A DNA stretch of 64,000 nucleotides, taken from NCBI RefSeq assembly GCF_000182565.1, contig NW_015971548.1:232215-296214 (forward strand), in the 5' to 3' direction. Below the pieces are notes generated by a model. That model saw only the letters and a program-made list of their open reading frames with translations, was not told where the DNA came from and did not search any database. A program made the position numbers and the translations under genes. This DNA is from Spizellomyces punctatus DAOM BR117. Lineage: Eukaryota > Chytridiomycota > Chytridiomycetes > Spizellomycetales > Spizellomycetaceae. Of this stretch, positions 11,112 to 22,535 are shown one piece after another; positions within the stretch are counted from its first letter, which is position 1; each line of letters opens with the position of its first letter.

Positions 11112-12320
11112 CGCGCAACGCCCCCGTTACTGGAGTGCTCCAAAGTCCAAACACTAGCTAGCTTGGGCGATCCCAAAAAATGTGATTATGTAATCATATC
11201 AAAAAGCGTCTTGGGGGATCGGACCCTCCGATAGGCGCCAACCTTCAGAGATTTGCGAATTTCAAGACGGCGCTTTGGATCCTTGGATTTCTGAACCAGG
11301 GTATTTAAGGTTATGCTTCTACAAGAGTAGCTCCACATTCGAAAACGCTACGTCAAAGACAACGCCTTTTGATTTCACCAGCCTGGCACAAGAGCAAACC
11401 GCCTTTTACTTGCAAGCACCTGTTTTCCACGTAAAATGACCTCCATAAAGCAAAACGTTCCATAGCCCATCTTCCAACCGCTTCCCTCCATCTGTGGAAC
11501 GCCTGAAAACAGCCTTTCCACGGACTATGACGTTTTTTGAACGTTTATAAATCCTTGCCCATTCCGAATCCCCAGACTTTGTTCAAAACCCCCCAAAACC
11601 TCCGACAAAAACCCGAAATGAACGTCCCATTTACCGTAAACGAGTTCCGATGGTACGATGGACGCTTTGAACGATGAGCGGCACAGTCAGCTACCGGACG
11701 CGTAAGTGTGGAAATATACACGTGTGATTAGGAAGCGTTGTTTTTTTTTTGTGGTTTGGGTTTTGGGCGTTTCCTTTCCCAATCGTGTATTTAAAAGGAT
11801 TTGCGATGGTTTCCCGTTTCGTTTTTACGCTCTAATGGGTATGTGTTTTGCCAACGTTTTTGTGGTGCATTCGGTCGTTCGCATAACGGTTGAGGATGAC
11901 TCCTGCAGCTCCCTTATCTGCATCAATCGACTCGGTCGGTACGCACATTGCTTGTTTGGTATGGAGGCCCTTTATCAATGCATCTACTTGTTCTAGGTGG
12001 GGACCGCGGCATTGACTGCTCCTGTTAATGCATCAATGGTGCAAAGTGCTCGTCGCTCGCTCGGTTGCGCAGTCACCAGAGGTGCTCGACATGTCTCGTA
12101 GCGCGAGACCATGGATGCGCTCTCGGCACTGGCAGCCTCCAGTCTGAACTTTTCCTCGAGATGCCATGTCTGTGATGGATGCTCTACGCGCGTACTCGTT
12201 CCCAACGACGTTGTCTCCCTGATCGTCTCGTCTTCAGACATGGATCGATCACGTGTGCTAATTTCCTCGCAAGACAGTCGTTGAGTGGATGTTACTGCGC
12301 GAGCGCGCAGCACCCGGCCG

Positions 12321-12356
12321 GCGTCTCGAAGCGCGTCTCGAAGCGCGTCTTGAAGC
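12321..12356. repeat. 12-bp tandem repeat, three units
   Basis: GCGTCTCGAAGC occurs twice in tandem and a third time with one change (GCGTCTTGAAGC). Confidence 0.85.
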
Positions 12357-14995
12357 CGCATCCACCTTTGTTGGTGTCATTCGCACAGTCCCTTGTGCAC
12401 TGCGCAAACGTGTCTCGTACGTCAGCTGACGTTGACGGTTGTCTCCTCATCTGGGACCACCGCTGCAGACTCTTTTTCCCTACGCCAGGCGCAGTGTCTT
12501 TTACGAGTCTGTGGTTCGGGTCGACAGCCTGTTTACGTGCACAGAGTGTCTATTTCGTACGCGTCTTGGCTGTCTAGACTCGCAGAGTTGTTTGAAGGGC
12601 CCAGCGCGCGTGTATTAATTTTGCTTCATTTCGAAACGGTCGTAAGGGAATTTGGTTTGGTGCGTACGGGCAATATTCTGGCGAGAACCATTTTTTGGTC
12701 TTTTCAAGGCTTGGCGTTGGTCTTTATCAGCGGACAATCGGCGGCCGTCACCGTCAACCGTCAACGCTGACTGTTATTATACGATCCTTGTTCACTGTTA
12801 CCCAATGTGGTATCGCGCGATCGGTCATTTGCCGTGTATGTATCAGTCTTTGGATCTCTGGATCCTTGATCATCAACACAAAAAAAGACAGAGACCCGCG
12901 GATATTGTGGGGATTTTACCCTCGCGTTCTCGATGAAGCTCTCTCCTGAGTGTATTTCGTGGGTTTTGCATACGTATGGGTTGAGCTGCACACAAATGAA
13001 GCTGAACATGTGCCCCGCGGGGTCCGAGTCCCTTTAGCGATACCTCTCTTTTTTATTTTTTTCCACCTGCCGTCACGCTCTCCTTTGGCGACAAAAAAAA
13101 AGGCGGTAGCGGGTCGTTTCACACAAAATCCATTGTGGTGCCTCTTCTTCCTCCTCCTCCTCATGGGCTCATGTGGGGGATCCTCGATCGTCAAGAACCT
13201 TCATATATCGTAAACAGATTCCGGGCGATACACCCCATCGGCTACGTTATGGAGAGTCCTTGAATCCTGGAGGGATCGCTTACAAATGCCTGTGGTCATG
13301 AGCCTTGGACACCCTATGGACAACCCGATTCCAAGCCCGTTTCGTTTTACTCCAACGTTACCCTTTTTTCAAGATGGGCTGTGTGTGGTGCAAAAGAAGA
13401 CGCGAGTGATCGTGTGCTAAGCAGGGCAGAGACCGAATAGCAAAATTCCCTCCTAGTGGTTGTGGAAATAAACCCCACACGGGGGTGCAGTTATAAAAAC
13501 TTGCCCAAAAGAACAATGGGACATAATCGACAGGAACAATGGAGATCTGGTTAGACACACGAAATTTACAATTGTCTGTATTTTGCTGTGCTTTCCCGCT
13601 TTTATATAACGCTTTTTTCTACAAGAATCGGAACTGAACGGGTAATTTAACGTCTGATTAAACCTTGCTTCTCACAATATCCTCTACAAGGAAGATCGTT
13701 TTGCGTCTTCCCCATGAACACACACACTGGGTGCACACTGGACGCGATACTGCACGAGATCCATGCCAACCGATACGTAGGCCTAAGCCTATAGCAGCCT
13801 ATGGCCGCCTACCGCAGCTATGGCCGCCTATGGCAAGCAACGTATGCAGGATGCGTTAAAGATGGCGTAACGTCAATCCCGTTTGTAAATGTCTACAAGT
13901 TCTAGATCCTCAACAAGGAGGGGTCCAGAACCTCACGACCTGTGGGTCATTATGATATTTATTGTGGAGACACGCGGGCCCTAGAGTCCCCACAGCCTGG
14001 CTCACGGGCTCTCAATCGCCTAATCCACAAACCAGGATTAGCAACTCTGGGAAAAAAACTGACAGCTCGCTAGTCATGGAGAGTCATCGTAACACACAAG
14101 GGGCTGTTACACCAAACCCAATTATATTTATTATATATACAACATTAAAACTCCGATCAATTGGCAATACGCATTTTGACGGGGCGCAAAAGGGCAGAAG
14201 GAGGGCGGGGAGATGCCGTGCGCAGCAAGAGTGTGACGTTTTAGAGGGGACCGAGTTTTGGTTGCAAGGCGGTGTGTGTGGTGGGTGGCAGATGGCAGGT
14301 AGGAGGAGGGGAGACAATTGTCCGCTTCGTCGTCGCTTTTTAGCCGCGAGATTTTATGTCATCTAACATGGTTGTTTTAGATGGATGAATGTTGTTGTTT
14401 GCCCCCATTGTCCTTCTTCCGCGTGCGTTATTGGCAAAAAAAAACTATTTTTTTTTTCTTTTGCTCTCCTCGTTGCTGCCGATTGTCTTTTGGCCTTTTA
14501 CCCCTCGATTGTTTGTTCGAGTGTGTATTTTATGAAAACTCGCGATCGTTCGGGATTTCGACCTTTATCCTCTCTCGCCTTGCTCCATCCACGGCTCGCT
14601 CGCGCGTCTCTTACGCCAAACGCATCTTTTTGAACGCGACTTTTTCTTGTCGGGTGTGTCATTAACGGGCTTTGGTGCTTTTACGCCGTGTCGGATCCTT
14701 ACCGCTTCCGTGTCGGATCGCGTGTGCCAACCCGACGAACAAGACACTCTTCATTCTAACAACACCGCCGCCGTATTCTCCCCGACTGCGCCCTTTGCTT
14801 TTGGAAGGGCTAACGTGTTCGATTTCACGTTGCTCTCGTCGTTGCTCGTTCTCGTTGTCGTCGTCATCGTCGCCGTTGTCGTTCCTTGTAAGTACTGCGC
14901 CCTTTTTTTCTCCGAGTGCTGCGAGCCATGCAGTCACTGCTAGTTTTTTGCTAAATGTCTCCCTGTCTCGTTTTCTTTTCGTGTTACGTTGACTT

Positions 14996-15019
14996 GTCGT
15001 CGTCGTCGTCGTCGTCGTC
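14996..15019. repeat. (GTC)8 trinucleotide microsatellite
   Basis: Eight uninterrupted GTC units lie about 80 bp before the HSF start codon, probably in the 5' UTR. In the frame that joins the HSF ORF it would encode a serine run. Confidence 0.85.
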
Positions 15020-15098
15020 TATTCAACAATGCCACTTTTTTTTCATCTTGACCAAACCATCTAGTTTACAATTCTTCTGGATCTCGGCCGAGCAAAAC

Positions 15099-17121
15099 AT
15101 GCTCTACTCGGGAGAGCACCACGGCGAGCACACCCCGCCGAACGCGTCCCACGGACGCCCAGACTCGGGTCTGGGCGATCTGGCTCTCCCAACTCTTCCG
15201 ACTGCCGTCGAATCGGACGCCACCAGTATCCACTATCGTCCGGAACGGAGCATTACGCCTCCATCAGCCCTTGAGAGACGCGGGAGTGTCGACGGGGACC
15301 ACGTTGCGTCATTTGTAGCAAAGCTTTATAGGCAAGTGTCCTCGCTATCTTCCTCGCCAGTGGCCGTCCCTCTGGGTCGACAGCGTGTGTTGGGGGCAAC
15401 CACTCAAATTTGTTGTAAAGCCCAGAATGGGATCGCCTTTTTTTCTAACGTCCTTTTTTTTGTCTTGCTTCTGTTTCCAGTCTGCTAGAGGATCCGGATC
15501 ATCGTCGCTTCGTTGAATGGAACGAGGCCGGTGACGTTTTTGTTGTTTTCCACACCGATGAGTTTGCAGAAACGGTATGAATAAAGGTTTTATGGGTTGT
15601 AGCATCCGTGCCCTTTCTCATTCATGGCCATGTTGTAGGTCCTACCAAAGTACTTTAAACACAGCAAATTCCCATCCTTTGTACGGCAGTTGAATGTACG
15701 TAAACAGATCCAACAAGTAGGAGACTGTCCGACACATATACTGACTCATGTGCTCTATTCATAGATTTACGGATTTTATAGAGTCTCTGATGCCCGCAAA
15801 TCCCCTCATGTTCGCAGCAAGGAAGCTTGCGTCTTTTCCCATCGCTATTTCCTTCGCGGTCGCAAGGACCTTTTACCAGCGATTCGTCGCAAAGTTCCAA
15901 AAAAGCTACCAAAGTCACAAGACGATAGTGGAAACGAAAGTAACGGCCCACCTCGTGCCGTCGTTCCCAAGAAAACCAAAATAGCCAGAATCATAAACAA
16001 GCCCCCACCGCTCACTGGTATCGGAAAGATGCAGCGGGCGCCACCGCAAAAGGAGGATGTCATGAAACTTGTTCAAGCGTATGGCGATATTCATACCGAC
16101 ATGAAGCGATTAGATGATTATGTCGAGACAAGCATTTGGCCGACAATAGAAGGATTCAAGGAGTCAATGCAAATGCATGGACATAATGTTACCACTGTGC
16201 AGGATTATATGCATGCCATTCCCTATCCTGGTAGGCATACAGCCTTTCGAATTATCATGCTCTTGGATATAATTTGCTCATCATTTCCACCTCTTTGTTA
16301 GAAGTCGAAAAAGTACAAAAGGCACACAAACGCAAAAGAAAGAGCGAGATCAGCCCAGTCGCTGAAGATCTTATCAGCAAACAGAGCCGGTTCGCTCCCA
16401 CCCTCCGCAGATGGGAAGGCCCGAAGCTCACACATCTGAATCTACACCACTCGTAAAGTCCTCTCCACTCATCATGAGGGAACCAACACCAGTGGCCGAA
16501 CCTTTTTACATTCCAAGTCCTGTCGACCTGCTACCCCGTGGAGTCCACAACGACGACAGTCTCCCAAAATTAAGTCAAAATGAAATTGAAAACCTGACGG
16601 AACGATACGATATGGACCCGTCTTCGTTTCCAGAGGCCACCACGTACGAGCCCAATAGGTACTCACCCGGTCGAACGCCCGAGAGTCTAAGGGATACAAG
16701 TCCCAGCCAAACAGAAGAAAACATGTCAAGTGTCAAAACGACTCTATCACCCGTCGCAACGACAGATACCGTGGCAGCCCTGCCCATTACCGCCCCAACC
16801 ACTACTTCAAAACCCCACTCCGCTCCCCCGATCATTGAACCTCCAAGCTTCCCAACAACAACCCTATCCCCATACCATTGGTCCGCCCCGTCGTCAGCTC
16901 CTATATACCCCTGTCGGACAATGTACCCATCTCAAGATACATGCTGCCAATGCTCCGAGATGGCTCCGCTGCCATACCCAACAGCATGGCGGAGCCCAGT
17001 GTCGCCCCCGCTTGCCCGCTTAATGCCTTACCGTCCTTCCTTTATGCCCCAAACGATTATGACACCCACGCCGTACCAACCTCCTACTGTGCGGAACCTT
17101 TACACTGATCGGAGAGCATGA
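15099..17121 (+). CDS. Heat-shock-factor-type transcription factor
   Basis: Nuclear regulator with a winged-helix HSF DNA-binding domain, which binds inverted nGAAn repeats in this family. Exons 15099-15331, 15481-15574, 15639-15695, 15765-16230 and from 16302. The domain assembles across four exons: FVAKLYSLLEDPDHRRFVEW, FVVFHTDEFAETVLPKYFKH, SKFPSFVRQLNIYGFYRV, then EACVFSHRYFLRGRKDLL. Intron 1 has a GC-AG boundary (AG|GCAAGT). A heptad-like region (DVMKLVQAYGDIHTDMKRLD) follows the domain, then a Pro/Ser/Thr-rich activation-type tail to 17121. The basic exon from 16302 and the tail frame from 16411 are not in register: a small intron with acceptor CCGCAG at 16410 and donor at either 16313 or 16358 would join them in phase 0. 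In-frame ATG at 14955 is an alternative but less likely start. Confidence 0.85.
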
Positions 17122-17679
17122 GCAGAAAATAAACAAGGGTGATACCCCCCCCCCCCCCTTCAGAAAAAGGAGGAATGGAAGGACATGTTTTTAACTTATG
17201 TGGATAACCAACATAGAAATACAGAAACAGAAAATGCGGGATAAACAACAAAAAAAAAATTGGACAACGCCCAAAAGAAAAAAGTGATGCAGATCGTTTT
17301 TGGATCTTGAAAGAGTATCCAATACTGTATTTTCTTTATTCTGTACATTATCTTGGAACTGTACATTTTTTTTTGTTGTTGTGTGTTGTTTGTGAGAGAA
17401 ACCTTAGAAAGTGTTCAACTGTTTGTAAAGAAGTTTGTGGAGGAAAAAATACGAAAATGTAGATAGTGAAAAAAAGAGCAAACAGCTTGACAAAAATGAT
17501 CAGTGGACATTTATACAGTAAATACAGTTTTGAATTTATGAATTATCTTTGGGTAGTTTGCCTTTGTTTTTTCGGTTACTTTTGGATTTCGCTCAAGGCG
17601 GATATATGTTTGATATGTGAGGAGCAAGGAAAATGGTGTTTATGATCCGATCGGGTTGCTGCGATAACAAAAAGCTTCG
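17122..17679. other. Convergent 3' flanks of the HSF gene and the P4-ATPase gene
   Basis: A/T-rich, with no coding signal. A 14-base C homopolymer (17145-17158) directly follows the HSF stop codon. Confidence 0.55.
17145..17158. repeat. C14 homopolymer
   Basis: Fourteen consecutive C residues in the 3' flank of the HSF gene; the length may be an assembly estimate. Confidence 0.7.
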
Positions 17680-20600
17680 TCATACTTGATTGTCAATTCC
17701 ATTCAATTCATCTCCCTCCATCTTTGTCCCATTCCAAGGAAGTTCCCCTCTCCTCTTCTCGCCCTCCTTTCCCGCTTTGAGCCTCCCTGGCGCTGTCTTG
17801 GTCCTCACAATCAGGGCGGCGCCATTGCCTTCCTTATGAATCAATCGTGCCTCGCTTTTGAAAACTCGGCCCAAACTGGCGGCAGTCGCGTCTAATTCGA
17901 CACCGGAGTGTGCCGCCAGTAGTTCAAGTGCCCCAGGGGACTGCGAGAAGGAGTACCCCCTGTTACGAAGGGTTTTGCCTGTTTGCATCACGCTGAGTGT
18001 TGGAGAGTCCTTGGGTGAAGTTCCGATGTTCGCGTGGTAGGACGATGGTGTATGCTCCGAAATGAGGATGGAAGGGCGTGCAAGTGATGATTGCGTCTGG
18101 GAGGGTCGGGTGGGAGACCCTGGCTCTGCACTCGTACTCTGCTGTTGCATTGACTCTTGTGCTGGTGGTAGAGTCGTTTCTCCCTGTTCGCAGGGTTCCT
18201 CTTGCCGCACTTTCCAAGATGGTCCAACTTGATTCTCAACCTTTTGGATCTCCTGCACCACCTCCGCATTACTAGGTCTAATCATTCGCTTGCCGAACCG
18301 CAACGCAAGTTTGGGAAGCTGGCAGCAAATCGTAGTCAACAAGACAACTAGCCAGAAAACAGGTGTCGTAAAGAGTTCATTAACGACACCCCACAAAGTC
18401 GACCCAGGGAAAAACGAGTACAGCACTGTCCACAGTACTACGATGATCTCGCTCAAAGTATAGAAAATGGCATTCATCCACGTGAAGGAGTTGGTTGATA
18501 GGATGACGACCAAGTTTGCGTTCACCACACCACATATCGCTGTTGTGCAGCCGAGAAAATCCAAACCTGGGACTTGCCCATTCCCCCACATCGACCCTCC
18601 TTCTCTCACGACAGCCCAAGCGAAATAAAAAATAACCAGAGACTGATAAACAGAGTCAAGCATGTATGCCGCGAATCTCCCCATACTGAATCCCCACTTT
18701 GTTCCGCTGTGGTAGACGGCCGGATGACTGAGAATAGAGCGGGGTGAGAGGTCTTGATCGAATACTCCAATCATAATGACGGGGAGTCCGGTAAAGACAA
18801 TGTTGTAAAGAAGAGTGTAGGTAAAGTCGTAGACCGACTGGGCAGAAAAGCCGGCGTAGAATTGATACCAAAAGAGAACCATCCTAGACGGGAAAGAACA
18901 GAACATGTTAAAAACTTGAGAAACATGCAAAAATGACAGCATCGCAGAAACTTACACCCAAACCACATTCTTTACAAAGAAACACAAAATCATCTCGCAA
19001 ATCCTTCCAAAACTCCACCGACCATGAACCAACATCAACCGCTCCAAGAATCTAAACTGTGCAATCGCATAATCAGACGCCATGGCAGCCTGTAATCCTT
19101 CCTGTCCGGCAATTCCAACACCGATATGGGCAGCCTGGATCATACTGACATCGTTCGCACCGTCACCAATGGATAAACACATTGCGCCAGTTTCTTTGAT
19201 GAGAGTGACGATTTGCGCTTTTTGGAGTGGAGATACACGGCAACAAATCACCGAAGTGCAGTGCGTTGAGAGTTTTAAAAGTGTAGAACGGTTTTGTGGT
19301 TGAAGAGCGGTTTGAAGCGCTTGACCATCAATGATGAGAGCATGTGTGGTTTGTATTGGATTTTCCGATGGAGATGTTGGCGGGTTTGTGGAGGTCAACA
19401 TCCCGTCTTCCAAGGCTGCTTGCGGATCTTTTCCAGTTGACACGGGCACAATGTTCCTTTCCGCTTGAGTTTCACCAAAGAACGTCTCGAGAGCTCGTTT
19501 CATTTGTGTTAAAACTCCTGCTCCACCTGCTGGACCGTCAGCTATATCCGCTCGTACAACAATGAGTGCCATATCCCTCATCAACAAATTGCACGAAAAG
19601 CCAATATTGATTGCTGTTTCCATTTTGTCCCCTATCACACAAAAAAAAAAGTCAGATCACGATGCCTTTGGGTCATTGAACCAAAACAAACTAACAAAAG
19701 CTTGCTTACCAGTCAAAACCCACACCTTGACACCGGCATCCAAAAGCATGGCAATACATTCTGGCACACCTTCCTGAAGTTTATCTTCAATAGCCGTTGC
19801 ACCCAACAACTCCAAGTCGCATTCAATGAGCTCGGCTGCAGCGTCCATGCGAGCTTCGCGGTCGGTGAGGGATGTACTCGCGTCGTGATACGTCTTGGAC
19901 CAACTCTTGTACATTTCTTCTGGAAGAACTCGCTGGGCTATGCAGAGGGTGCGAAGTCCTATGGTGGATTGATTGCCAGTAATAAGCAAGATGATGGACA
20001 CAGATATAATCGGAAGGATCGAGATAGTATACCTTCCTCAGCAAAGTTCTCTAGATGCTGTCCAGTAACCTCCTTCACTTGCTCCTGCCCGCTTCTCAAG
20101 CGTTCCCAAATAACCGAGTCTGCACCTTTACAATACAAAACCACTCGTGACTCCCCGCCGTCCACCGACTCTCGAACAACAACGCTCATCCTCTTTCGAT
20201 TCGAGTTAAATTCCAGTACATTCAACAACTCGTAGGTATTTCGCACTCCTCGGACGTCAACAGATATGGTTGTATTTTCGCGGGATGAAAAGATAAAGCC
20301 TGCAGACTTGGCGCCGTCCACTAGAGCGGATTCGTCCGGTGATTGAGCATTGTAGGTTATTTTCCCTGTTTTGGGGTCCTTGGATATCAGGACTGTGTGG
20401 CAGACCGCTAATGAGGTGAAGAGCGTCGCCAGAGAATGATAGTCAGGATGTGCGGGGTCAGAAAGTCTTTTTTCCAATTCCAAATCCCAAAAGCTTGGTC
20501 TCTCCGGCTTGATTTCTTTGGCGTTCACCACTGTTTGACTCGTCTCTAGATCGTCGCCTCCATTCCCATACACAATGCCGGCCACAGAAAACTTTTTAAA

Positions 20601-22374
20601 CTCCATTACATTCCGTGTCAACGTTCCCGTTTTGTCGGAGAAGACGTAATCAATTTGTCCTAGATCATCGGCTATCGCCCAGCTTCGCGGAATGCAGCGT
20701 TGGTCATTTGGCGCGTGGTACATTTCAATGTCTTCGTATATAAAATACGCCTAGGGGTAAGCAGTGTGAATACGATCTTTTTGCCAATGCTAGGATCAGC
20801 ATGAGAAACATACCTGAATCGTCTTGACGATTTCCAAAGTAATATATAACGAAAGTGGAACGACATTTTGGTAGATGATCAGACTCATCCTAAATGCCGG
20901 CAAAAACAAAATCAGAAAGTGACAGCAAAGACTCAATCTCAAATTGTTGAAACAAAATTTACCAAAAGGCATCTAATCCCGCCGCACCCACATTCATCCC
21001 TCCACTCTTGTAAGTCCAGTCTAACCACATAGGGCTGCCAGCAGTTCTACGTCGTTCCCAGATCGGATTGGCAATGCATGTCGCGAAGCAAATGGCAAAC
21101 AGTAAAAGAAGATTGATAAACCTATGCATTTTGCCGTTAGTCTCCGATAAGGACGGGGACCCATTCTGCTTTCATGAACCTACACTTGAACGTTCATTCT
21201 CTTTTCGGTTTTAGAGCGCTTGGAAGGCGTTTTGCCCGCGTTCATCCGGATCTTCGTGTTATTTCCTGTATTGATGACAAGACCAATCACCCATTCCGTA
21301 TTCCGTAAGATACAACCACGTAATAGAAGAGTGGTGATAGTAAGCGGGATGCGGATGGACACTAAACGGGTAGCACTATAGGGTTCAAAAATGATATTCT
21401 TGCCAAAAATACGAAAAATCAATGGAGGTTCCAAACCATTCTTGCCCGTTTCCCCAACTTTATTCAAGATCATCGTCCCCAGAAACGAGTACAGATCCCC
21501 ATTCGGTCGCTCATATTCTACCCATCCACTGATACTCCCCACATCTTCCGCAACACCGGCTTCCGTCATCCACTCGGTTTCCGTCACGCCTTTTCGGATT
21601 TTGAGGTTCGTTTCACCATCTAGATTTTTGGTCTCGATGTAGCAGAGGGACGACGGTTCCGAAGTGGAGAGAATCAACAAGTCGGCGGGGATGGAATCGT
21701 TGCTGTGCAAGAGGATAATGTCTCCTGTCTTGACGTCTGACCAAGGCGTTGGAACCCATTTCGGGGGATCGGCGGCTTTTGTGTCGTCTTCTTGGATAGG
21801 AGCAATCCTTCGATCACCTTTGGATCTCTTTTCCTTCATGCTAACCCAAGGAAGCGCCCACTCTTTCTCACAAAATACTTGATTCACATTTGTCCATCCT
21901 CCGCACTTCCACGTCATGGTTCCGTTCATCTCTCTGTCACTTTGATGTCGCCGCCAGTCTTCTACCCCGTCTTTAACGGCTGTTAGGCCCACAATGACGA
22001 TTAGTGGTAGAGCGGAAACGAAGGGATTAATTGTTGAATAGGCGGGAAAGAACTGCAGGATCGTCAAGAGGAGGAAATAGAGATTCGCTACACGGCTTTT
22101 GGAATAGGTAACGTCAGATCTTTCGTTTCGGGTATACATGTTAATATCGTGCAAGGGGATTGTGGAATATTTACCGGAACTGTTCAAAAAGGTTCTTGGG
22201 CAGAAAATTCCAAGCCGTATACTTGCTCGTCGATATGGCATTGGACGGAAACTTTTGTAACGGCTTACCATGATGACTGAACATGCGTGCTGGCACAGGA
22301 ACATTGATGAAGACTTTTTGGGTTGCATCTCCATTTGGTGCTATGGTCGATGGAGACGTCTTTCGTTTGCCCAT
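17680..22374 (-). CDS. P4-type ATPase (phospholipid flippase, Dnf/Drs2/ATP10 class)
   Basis: Flips aminophospholipids or phosphatidylcholine from the outer to the cytosolic leaflet of plasma membrane, Golgi or endosome, coupled to ATP. About eight exons, roughly 1,400 residues. The N-terminus has [20 protein letters not shown] and, across the first intron, [16 protein letters not shown]. The actuator domain has the P4-specific DGET loop ([12 protein letters not shown]) in place of TGES. The P-domain has the phosphorylated Asp in [15 protein letters not shown], the N-domain has [12 protein letters not shown], and the hinge has [18 protein letters not shown]. Four to six C-terminal helices follow (from [15 protein letters not shown]), then a Ser/Thr-rich cytosolic tail. 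The start at 22374 (MGKRKTSPS) is the first ATG in the exon that leads into FINVPVP. All catalytic motifs are intact, so it should be active with a Cdc50-type partner. Assignment to a subclass is tentative. Confidence 0.9.
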
Positions 22375-22535
22375 CTTTGAGCTGGACAACAAATCCTAAT
22401 CCAAATGGAATATAGACCATAGCCAGTACGTCAGCCATGACCCGCTCTGGTTGGTGCTTGAGGGTACTTGATCCTAAAAACACGCGGAGATATCTATCCT
22501 CTTGCTTACGTGATCGACTTTCTAACCATGATCAC

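Larger units (their letters stand above)
11112..15098. other. Four-kilobase gene-poor region upstream of the HSF gene
   Basis: No recognisable protein domain. Open frames of 60-134 codons occur on both strands but their translations are compositionally biased and unlike known proteins; the minus-strand frame 12361-11993 partly consists of a 12-bp tandem repeat. About 14380-15090 is C/T-rich on the plus strand with a possible donor (GTAAGT at 14888) and looks like promoter plus spliced 5' UTR of the HSF gene. Near 13780-13840 a GCCTATGGCCGCC-like word recurs imperfectly. Confidence 0.45.

Noticed and set aside
12179-12936. Overlapping open frames of 84-132 codons on the plus strand
   Set aside because: Their translations are biased in composition, show no known domain and lie in a CG-rich repeat area; none joins by splice sites to a neighbour.
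13700-14100. Short palindromes and GCCTATGGCCGCC-like words suggestive of an element end
   Set aside because: Stems are only 6-8 bp, no terminal inverted repeats or target duplication can be defined, and there is no transposase frame nearby.
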